Assembly: GCF_030504645.1 (NCBI RefSeq)
Contig: NZ_JAUKWQ010000009.1
Coordinates: 1 to 64,000 of the forward strand
DNA from: Rhizobium oryzicola
GTDB lineage: Bacteria; Pseudomonadota; Alphaproteobacteria; Rhizobiales; Rhizobiaceae
Length of the DNA: 64,000 nucleotides
Reading direction: 5' to 3'
In this document: one piece after another, positions 58,363-64,000 of the stretch
Layout of the letters: each line of letters opens with the position of its first letter
Numbering within the stretch: position 1 is the first letter of the stretch
Position numbers and translations under genes: made by a program
The notes under the pieces: model-generated
Databases searched by the model: none
Seen by the model: the letters and a program-made list of their open reading frames with translations, nothing else
What the model was told of the DNA's origin: nothing

Positions 58363-59058
58363 TTATTTCGCCTGCAGCGTCCGCGCCCCCGCCGGTCCGG
58401 CGATGATCGCAAACGACGCGATGTTGATGAACAGCCCGTGTTCGACGACACCGGGTATAAAGTTGAGATCCGTCGCGAGAGCCTCTGCATCAGGAATACG
58501 GCCAAATGATGCGTCGAAAATGTAGTGCCCGCCATCGGTGGTGAAGGGACCATCTTCCGTCCCGCGCAGCCGGATTTCGCCGCTGAGACCATGCCGTTCC
58601 GCAACCTTTTCGATAGCGATACGGGTGGTTTTGTATCCGAAGGGATTGACCTCGATCGGCAGCGGGAAGCGCCCAAGCGTTTCGACCACCTTGCTCTCAT
58701 CGGCAATCACGATCATGCGGGCGGAAGCCGCAGCAACGATCTTCTCACGCAGCAGCGCGCCGCCACCACCCTTGATCAGGCGAAGACTGCCATCCAGCTC
58801 ATCGGCACCATCCACCGTCAGATCCAGTTCGGGAAGCTCGTCCAGCGACTTCAGCGGGACGCCCAGCTCGACGCAAAGCCGTGCCGTGCGCTCGGAGGTG
58901 GGAACTCCCTGCACCTTGAAACCGTCCGCGACCTTCTCCGCCAGCAGCCGAACGAATTCATCTGCCGTCGAACCGGTGCCGATACCAAGCCGCATTCCGT
59001 CTTCGACATGCTGAAGCGCTGCTTCCGCAGCCTTCACCTTCATTTCCCGGGCGTCCAT
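58363..59058 (-). CDS. rpiA: Ribose-5-phosphate isomerase A
   Basis: Interconverts ribose 5-phosphate and ribulose 5-phosphate. The 231-residue enzyme shows the phosphate loop [11 protein letters not shown], the substrate block [28 protein letters not shown] (catalytic Asp, Glu and Lys) and a C-terminal [11 protein letters not shown] strand. ATG 59058 has GGGAG about 10 bases upstream; the internal ATG 59043 is less likely. It is divergent from gph. With rpe at the window start, both pentose-phosphate isomerising enzymes are here but not linked. Confidence 0.95.
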   Translation of the reverse strand: MDAREMKVKAAEAALQHVEDGMRLGIGTGSTADEFVRLLAEKVADGFKVQGVPTSERTARLCVELGVPLKSLDELPELDLTVDGADELDGSLRLIKGGGGALLREKIVAAASARMIVIADESKVVETLGRFPLPIEVNPFGYKTTRIAIEKVAERHGLSGEIRLRGTEDGPFTTDGGHYIFDASFGRIPDAEALATDLNFIPGVVEHGLFINIASFAIIAGPAGARTLQAK

Positions 59059-59234
59059 GCGCCATAAGCTCCCGTCAATTTCGCCGAGTGCTGTTTACAC
59101 GCCCCTTTCCGCAAACAAAAGTCCCCCGTTGCGGTCTTGTGTCGGTTATAGGCCGGCTTTGAGCTCTGACTTGTTTGCAATTCGCACTCGCACACTTTAA
59201 TCCGGGGATAATATTATGAACCCGGAGATGCCCC

Positions 59235-59918
59235 GTGACTGCACCGCTCGTCGTATTCGATCTGGATGGCACCATGATCGATACCGCTCCGGACCTGATC
59301 GAAAGCCTCAACCACACCATTGCGGCAGCTGATCTCGAACCCGTGACCTTCGACGATCTGACGCATCTGGTCGGCCAGGGGGCGCGCGTGATGATCCGTC
59401 GCGCCTTTGCGCTACGTGGTGCACCTTTAGACGAAGCGCTGGTCGAGCCCCTTCTGGAGCGCTTCCTTGCCCATTACAAGGCGCATATGCCGGGTCACAG
59501 CCGCCTTTATGAAGGTCTGACCGATGCCTTCGATCGGTTGGAAGCGGCGGGAATGCAGCTCGCTGTCTGCACCAATAAACTGGAACAGCTGGCCCTACCG
59601 CTGCTGGACAAGATGGGCCTCACCGATCGCTTCGTGGCGATTACCGGCGGCGACACTTTTTCGGTGCGAAAGCCGGATGCGCGCCACCTGCTGGGGACGA
59701 TTGAGAGGGCTGGCGGCGATCCGAAGCGCGCCATCCTGATTGGCGACAGCATCAATGACATTCTCGCGGCGAAAAATGCCGAGGTCGCATCCATCGGCGT
59801 CACCTTCGGCTATTCGGATGTTCCAGTCGCATCCCTTGAGCCCGGCCACGTCATTAGCCACTTCAACCAGCTGACGCCTGATCTGGTGACCGCCGTCATT
59901 GCACGCATCAACGCCTGA
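59235..59918 (+). CDS. gph: Phosphoglycolate phosphatase, HAD superfamily
   Basis: A 227-residue HAD hydrolase that dephosphorylates 2-phosphoglycolate from DNA repair or oxygenase activity. The HAD motifs are in order: I, VVFDLDGTMIDTA with the nucleophile Asp; II, AVCTNK; III, the VRKPDA lysine; and IV, IGDSINDILAA. The start is GTG 59235 with GGAG 8 bases upstream; an ATG at 59216 is out of frame. It is divergent from rpiA and 10 bases upstream of the GNAT gene. Confidence 0.92.
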   Translation: MTAPLVVFDLDGTMIDTAPDLIESLNHTIAAADLEPVTFDDLTHLVGQGARVMIRRAFALRGAPLDEALVEPLLERFLAHYKAHMPGHSRLYEGLTDAFDRLEAAGMQLAVCTNKLEQLALPLLDKMGLTDRFVAITGGDTFSVRKPDARHLLGTIERAGGDPKRAILIGDSINDILAAKNAEVASIGVTFGYSDVPVASLEPGHVISHFNQLTPDLVTAVIARINA

Positions 59919-59928
59919 GACCTGTGCG

Positions 59929-60396
59929 GTGGCCGTCTCAATCACGATCGTCACGCAGAGTGAAAAGGCCGAATTGCGAAAGCTCCTGGCCGACCATCTG
60001 GCGACAATGAACGCCTATGCGGATGTCGGGCCGGATTATCGCTTCTTCGATCTCTACTGGACCGAGACGCAAACACGCTGGCCCTTTTGGATCTGTCGCG
60101 ATGGAGCGATCGCCGGCTTCGCCCTCATCAACACCTGGTCGCCTTCGGGACTTGGTACCGATTATTCCATGGCGGAATTCTACATCGTACCGGAAGCGAG
60201 ACGGCAGGGTCTTGGTGCGCAAGCGCTACTCGCTCTGACGCAGCAACATCCCGGCCGCTGGGAGTTCGGCGTTCTCGAGAAGAATGCCCCCGCCCTTGCC
60301 TTCTGGCCGAAGGCTATCGCAGCGGCAGGTGCGAGGGATGTCGCGACCACAAGCCGAGGCAACCAAATCATCTATCGATTTTTGATAACCTCTTAA
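59929..60396 (+). CDS. GNAT-family N-acetyltransferase
   Basis: A 155-residue acetyltransferase. The acetyl-CoA-binding motif A is the block AEFYIVPEARRQGLGAQALLALT (R/Q-x-x-G-x-G/A). An N-terminal helix and a central beta sheet precede it. The substrate is unknown. The start is probably GTG 59929; no ribosome site is strong, so coupling to gph (10 bases upstream) is likely. Its 3-prime end overlaps the convergent oxidoreductase gene by 4 bases. Confidence 0.85.
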   Translation: MAVSITIVTQSEKAELRKLLADHLATMNAYADVGPDYRFFDLYWTETQTRWPFWICRDGAIAGFALINTWSPSGLGTDYSMAEFYIVPEARRQGLGAQALLALTQQHPGRWEFGVLEKNAPALAFWPKAIAAAGARDVATTSRGNQIIYRFLITS

Positions 60397-61460
60397 GGCG
60401 TCAGGGATGCCGCACTCAGCAGAGATGAGCGCTCGCCCGCCATGATTTCCCGAGCCGCCAACCGTGCGACCAACGGCGCCAGTATGACGCCCGGATGTCC
60501 GACGGCCACATAAAGCTTCTCCACGCCGGGCACAAAGCCGACGCGCGGCATGCCGTCATCGAGCATTGGTCGATAGCCGACATCCACAGACCGAAGATGG
60601 ATCTGACCAAGCCCCGGAAATTGCCTGATAATGTTGGCATGAACCTGGCGCGCAATGGCCTGCGGCCCGTTAAGCGGCGTATCGTCGATATAGCCTTCCG
60701 CCGAGAAGACCTCACCATCCAATGTTTGACGTACCTCCAGATCCGGCCCGCAAACGATCTGCCTGATAGCCTGATGCTCCGCAGCAAAGCGCATCAGAAT
60801 CGTCGGTGACGTTCGCAAGCCAAGTGAAGGTACATGCCGTAGCAGCAGGTTCGCGCTCCCTGCCCCGCCTGCGACCACCATGATATCCGCAGCCAATTGC
60901 TCGCTGCCGATCCGGACACCAACAGCCCTGCCCGCCTCAACAAGGATATCGGAAACCGGGGAGTTATAACGCAACCTCGCCCCATCAGCCTCAGCCTTCG
61001 CAAGGAAGAAACGGACCACCTCGCGCGGGCTTAACGCGAAATCATCCGGCAAGTAGGCGGCCACATCGGGTGCTTCGTGAAGATCCGGCTCAAGACGCGC
61101 AATCTCGGTGCGTTCCACCAGTCTCACATACGTACCAGCAGCGGACTGATTGGAAACCAAATGCTCGGTTGCTTGCGCAGAAGATTTCCAGAGCAGCGAA
61201 CCGCGCCGCGCGCTTCTCACTGCATCCGGAAATTCCTGCGGCACGTCCTGCCACTCCGCAAAGGCTGCCTGACGAAGCGCATAGGAGGCTTTATGCTGTG
61301 GGTCGGAGTGAATGAGGTTCACCCAGCCGAAGGCAAGACCTGTCACACCCGAAGCCGGTTCCGGACCCGCCTCTACAACTGTGACATCCGTCCCGGCCAT
61401 GGCAAGCCGGCAGGCAATCGAGGCACCGAAAATACCGCCGCCGATAACAATGATCTTCAT
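60393..61460 (-). CDS. FAD-dependent oxidoreductase, DAO (glycine/D-amino acid oxidase) family
   Basis: A 355-residue flavoenzyme of the DAO family. The N-terminal dinucleotide motif is IIVIGGGIFGASIACRLA, and the family's C-terminal GGAGSANLL and VAVGHPGVILAPLVARL blocks are present. Members oxidise glycine, sarcosine, D-amino acids or hydroxy acids. Without neighbours of known pathway the substrate cannot be named. The start has GAGGTG upstream. It is divergent from the cytochrome c gene. Confidence 0.87.
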   Translation of the reverse strand: MKIIVIGGGIFGASIACRLAMAGTDVTVVEAGPEPASGVTGLAFGWVNLIHSDPQHKASYALRQAAFAEWQDVPQEFPDAVRSARRGSLLWKSSAQATEHLVSNQSAAGTYVRLVERTEIARLEPDLHEAPDVAAYLPDDFALSPREVVRFFLAKAEADGARLRYNSPVSDILVEAGRAVGVRIGSEQLAADIMVVAGGAGSANLLLRHVPSLGLRTSPTILMRFAAEHQAIRQIVCGPDLEVRQTLDGEVFSAEGYIDDTPLNGPQAIARQVHANIIRQFPGLGQIHLRSVDVGYRPMLDDGMPRVGFVPGVEKLYVAVGHPGVILAPLVARLAAREIMAGERSSLLSAASLTP

Positions 61461-61560
61461 GGAACACCTCGCAGGCTTTGCCTCTCACAGATCACTGTGA
61501 CGGCGATTTGAAGCAATCCAGGTCGCTTGATCTGAATCACATGAGCTTTGCCGGGGCGGG

Positions 61561-61577
61561 TTTAGAATCATTCTCAA
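61561..61577. promoter_or_regulatory. Irr/ICE-box-like palindrome upstream of the cytochrome c gene
   Basis: TTTAGAAT-c-ATTCTCAA is a 17-base dyad with one mismatched pair. It resembles the iron control element (consensus close to TTTAGAA-N-TTCTAAA) bound by Irr in rhizobia. A second half site, TTTAGAA, is at 61611-61617. It lies about 102 bases before the cytochrome start and could serve either divergent gene. Confidence 0.4.
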
Positions 61578-61678
61578 TGGTCGCCGCTCAGGGACGGACC
61601 AGATCGAAATTTTAGAAACAACGCAGGCATTACCTCGCAATTTTTCGATGAACGTCCTGCTCTATTTGGAGATTGATA

Positions 61679-62236
61679 ATGAAAAGACCACTCTTAACTG
61701 GCGTTGCCGCCATTGTCGGTCTTTGCGCGCTCGGAACCGCCGGTACTTTCGGCTTCATCTATTCCGGCCTCTTCGATTACCGCGCCACAAGCCCGCACTT
61801 TGCGGTGGTGACCTGGGCCCTTCATCAGACCTATCAATCGGCCATGGAAGCGCGGACGGATGATATCGCCATTCCGGCAAACCTGGAAACAAATGAAAGG
61901 GTTTTGGCCGGAGCTGCACTCTACCAGCAGCATTGTGCACTCTGTCACAGTGCGCCGGGGACGAAGCTCGATCCTATCGGCGCGGGCATCTATCCAGAGG
62001 CGCCAAACCTTTTGAAGGCAACCCGCAAGAACCGTCCCAATCAGGTTTATTATGTGGCCAAGTACGGGATCAAAATGACCGGCATGCCGGCCTTCGGAAA
62101 TAGCTTCGATGATGATTCTCTCTGGGCGATTGCTGCCTTCCTGCACAAGGACAAGGGGATTTCGGCAACCGATTACGCGACCTTGACCAAGGCGGCAGCG
62201 ACAACTGCCACGGTCGCTGCACCAGTTTCGCAGTAG
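61679..62236 (+). CDS. Membrane-anchored or secreted class I cytochrome c
   Basis: A 185-residue protein. The N-terminal hydrophobic segment (about residues 7-30) is an uncleaved anchor or signal. The haem-binding motif CALCH is at residues 86-90, with the axial ligand probably Met133 or Met136 in IKMTGMPAFG. One haem only. It is likely to carry electrons between periplasmic partners. ATG 61679 has GGAG 7 bases upstream; the TTG at 61673 is less likely. It is convergent with the L,D-transpeptidase gene. Confidence 0.88.
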   Translation: MKRPLLTGVAAIVGLCALGTAGTFGFIYSGLFDYRATSPHFAVVTWALHQTYQSAMEARTDDIAIPANLETNERVLAGAALYQQHCALCHSAPGTKLDPIGAGIYPEAPNLLKATRKNRPNQVYYVAKYGIKMTGMPAFGNSFDDDSLWAIAAFLHKDKGISATDYATLTKAAATTATVAAPVSQ

Positions 62237-62242
62237 AAACGG

Positions 62243-62278
62243 CATCGGCCCGAAGAACGCCTGTTCTTCGGGCCGATG
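62243..62278. terminator. 16-bp perfect hairpin between convergent genes
   Basis: CATCGGCCCGAAGAAC and GTTCTTCGGGCCGATG are exact complements with a 4-base loop (GCCT). It starts 7 bases after the cytochrome c stop and lies in front of the convergent transpeptidase gene. No long T run flanks it, but its stability suggests a bidirectional terminator. Confidence 0.7.
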
Positions 62279-62305
62279 AGTGTTCATCTCATAGGGTAGG
62301 ATGCA

Positions 62306-64000
62306 TCAGATGCTGCGTGCCTTCGTGGTCGCCGCAAAGGCCTTCATAACGGCCGCGTCGCGGGAATAGACGTCGTCGAAATATTCGACCTTACCATCCT
62401 TGTTCGGCCAGGCCGTGAAGTAGGCAACGTAGACCGGGAACTTCTGCGGGACCGGAACGGCGACATTCTTCTTCTGAGCGATACGGTCGTTGACGTCTTT
62501 TTCGGTGATGCCCAGCACGGCTGCGGCCATCTTGCGCGGCTCGGCAAGACGCACGCAACCGTGGCTGAGTGCACGCATATCACGCTGGAAGAAGCTCTTC
62601 TGCGGTGTGTCATGCATGTAGATGGCATGCGCGTTCGGGAAGAGGATCTTCAGATCGCCAAGCGCATTGTCGCTCGACGGCGGCTGACGCACAGATACCT
62701 TCTGCGTGGAGGCGCTCCAATCAACCTGCGTCGATGACACCGGGCGTCCGGAAACTTCGACCTGATAACCCAGGCGATCCAGATAGCTCGGATCCTGGCG
62801 CAGTTTCGGCAGCATTTCGTTGATGATGATCGACTGCGGCACACCCCAGTAAGGGTTGAACTCGACAGTCTCGATCTCGTCCTGGAAGAAGAAGGTCTGG
62901 TGCGACGGAGAACCGACGACCACGCGCATGGAGAACTGCTCCTGCCCATGTTCATGGTAATAAACGCGGAAAGCCGGCTGGTTGATGAAGACATAGCGCT
63001 GGCCGAGATCGGCCGGCAGCCAGCGGGCCTGCTCCATCGCAATCGCCAGCTTGGAAACCTTGTCGCCATCGGAATGGCCGCTGATGGCGCGGATGGTGGA
63101 ACGGCCAACGACGCCGTCAGGCTTCAGGCCGGCTTCCTTCTGGAAGGCCTTCACCAGTTCAACCACTTCAGGCGTATAGGTCGGCGTATTCTGGTAGGAC
63201 ACCATCAACGCTGCGTGCTGCGCCTTGATCGTGTCGGAACCGCGTTGACCAATGGCCGCAACCAGGTTGGCCAGTTGCGGGCTGGAGCCACCGGGCTTGA
63301 GACTAAGGTTCTCCGGAAGCGTGATCGGTGCAGCCGCCGGGGAGGCCTCCGCGCGAACGCGCTTCATTTCTGCCTGCAGCGCCTTGAATTCGGGGCTCTG
63401 CGGTGCCAGCCCATCAAGATAGGCAGTGACGTCAGGCGCACCCTTGGCAGAGACCAGGACGGCATCCAGAGGCACGTTCTTGCGCTTGAAGTCGTGATAT
63501 TCGGAGATGCGGTTGGGGTCGATGCGACCGCGCACCATGTCCTGCGCGAACAGAACAACCTTCGTCGAAAGCGCCAGCTCAAACTGCATCAGATCGCGAT
63601 CGCGCTGCTCGGCCGGAGAAACGGCAGCTGCCTGCGGCGCGGTCGAAACCGGCGTTGCAGCGGGCGTGTCGTTAACACTCGACGTGACCAGCGACGGTGC
63701 CTTCAACGCATAGTCTGCAGGATCGAGACCGTAATCCTGCGCCTTGGCGAACAGTGCGAGAACCGCGCGTCCACGCTCGGAGACATCGCCGTTTTCCACC
63801 CAAAGAGGCGACGCGTTCTTGGCGTAAAAGTTTTCAACAGCCGTTGCGACGTCGGAAGGCGCGGAAACCTTAGCCTGAGCCAGGAAGCGCGTTGCATCCG
63901 TGCTGCTTGCCGACGCGAAAGCCGACGTCTTCAACGGACGTACAGCGTCCGGCTTGTATGTCAGGTATTTCGGAGCAGAAACCTTCGGAAGCGGCTCGGG
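62306..64000 (-). CDS. L,D-transpeptidase (YcbB/LdtD-like), 5-prime end outside the window
   Basis: A cell-wall enzyme that makes 3-3 cross-links in peptidoglycan. At least 564 residues are visible, and the frame stays open through the right edge, so the true start lies beyond. A YcbB-type scaffold domain is followed by a peptidoglycan-binding helix set (about VVELVKAFQKEAGLKPDGVVGRSTI). Then comes a YkuD catalytic domain with SHGCVRLAEP, whose Cys is the nucleophile. It would act in the periplasm. Rhizobiales walls are rich in 3-3 links, so this is a housekeeping enzyme rather than a rarity. Confidence 0.92.
   Translation of the reverse strand, partial: PEPLPKVSAPKYLTYKPDAVRPLKTSAFASASSTDATRFLAQAKVSAPSDVATAVENFYAKNASPLWVENGDVSERGRAVLALFAKAQDYGLDPADYALKAPSLVTSSVNDTPAATPVSTAPQAAAVSPAEQRDRDLMQFELALSTKVVLFAQDMVRGRIDPNRISEYHDFKRKNVPLDAVLVSAKGAPDVTAYLDGLAPQSPEFKALQAEMKRVRAEASPAAAPITLPENLSLKPGGSSPQLANLVAAIGQRGSDTIKAQHAALMVSYQNTPTYTPEVVELVKAFQKEAGLKPDGVVGRSTIRAISGHSDGDKVSKLAIAMEQARWLPADLGQRYVFINQPAFRVYYHEHGQEQFSMRVVVGSPSHQTFFFQDEIETVEFNPYWGVPQSIIINEMLPKLRQDPSYLDRLGYQVEVSGRPVSSTQVDWSASTQKVSVRQPPSSDNALGDLKILFPNAHAIYMHDTPQKSFFQRDMRALSHGCVRLAEPRKMAAAVLGITEKDVNDRIAQKKNVAVPVPQKFPVYVAYFTAWPNKDGKVEYFDDVYSRDAAVMKAFAATTKARSI

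Noticed and set aside
63934..63934. Start codon for the L,D-transpeptidase at 63934
   Set aside because: That codon is an internal TTG; the frame stays open to the window edge, so the gene is cut rather than started there.

Overview
The window is a GC-rich, densely coded stretch of an alphaproteobacterial chromosome. It most likely comes from the Rhizobiaceae (Agrobacterium/Rhizobium/Allorhizobium type). The main reasons are a split PurS/PurQ/PurL system, an F1-ATPase zeta subunit (DUF1476), CckA, a RecA promoter with a GTTC-N7-GTTC-like LexA box, a CTSA-type DksA, BluB, an MlaEFD operon with an auxiliary lipoprotein, and a 2215-residue coiled-coil protein resembling the polar-growth protein GPR/RgsE. 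I see no insertion sequence, prophage, CRISPR array, tRNA or rRNA. Nearly everything is core-genome material.

Layout. 0.2-10.7 kb: a periplasmic binding protein, rpe, a small membrane protein, and purine biosynthesis (purB, then purC-purS-small coiled-coil ORF-purQ, then purL), interrupted by an alpha/beta hydrolase, the zeta subunit, a lipoprotein and a PagL-like outer-membrane enzyme. 10.8-12.8 kb: bolA, a monothiol glutaredoxin and an MFS exporter. 12.9-21.4 kb, leftward: an inositol-monophosphatase-family gene, ttcA, alaS, recA and cckA. 21.8-27.6 kb: a FliO-domain protein, dksA, a SixA-type phosphatase, a YcjX/YcjF pair and a secreted protein. 27.6-30.1 kb: the folP-folB-folK operon and a DUF922 protein.

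30.5-38.4 kb: a ferredoxin, an Hpt protein and the giant GPR/RgsE-like gene. 38.5-46.2 kb: an SnoaL/DUF4440-like protein, the leftward mlaE-mlaF-mlaD-lipoprotein operon, dgcA, an MFS gene and a metallophosphoesterase. 46.4-54.5 kb: a malic enzyme, a secreted protein, bluB with a beta-propeller gene, nadE and class II DAHP synthase. 54.9-64 kb: a TadG-like VWA protein, gor, DUF2059, rpiA, gph, a GNAT gene, a DAO-family oxidoreductase, a cytochrome c and an L,D-transpeptidase cut by the right edge.

Functional themes are purine and folate synthesis, central carbon and redox metabolism, and envelope biology (lipid A deacylation, Mla lipid transport, murein-peptide recycling, L,D-transpeptidation and polar growth). 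Cell-cycle and stress control (CckA, RecA/LexA, DksA, Hpt) is also present. The least explained pieces are non-coding: a 411-bp gene-free interval at 30.1-30.5 kb packed with hairpins and ending in a rightward terminator-like structure, a hairpin with a possible pseudoknot at 22.9 kb, a perfect 12-bp inverted repeat between cckA and the FliO-like gene, and an Irr-box-like palindrome upstream of the cytochrome c gene.
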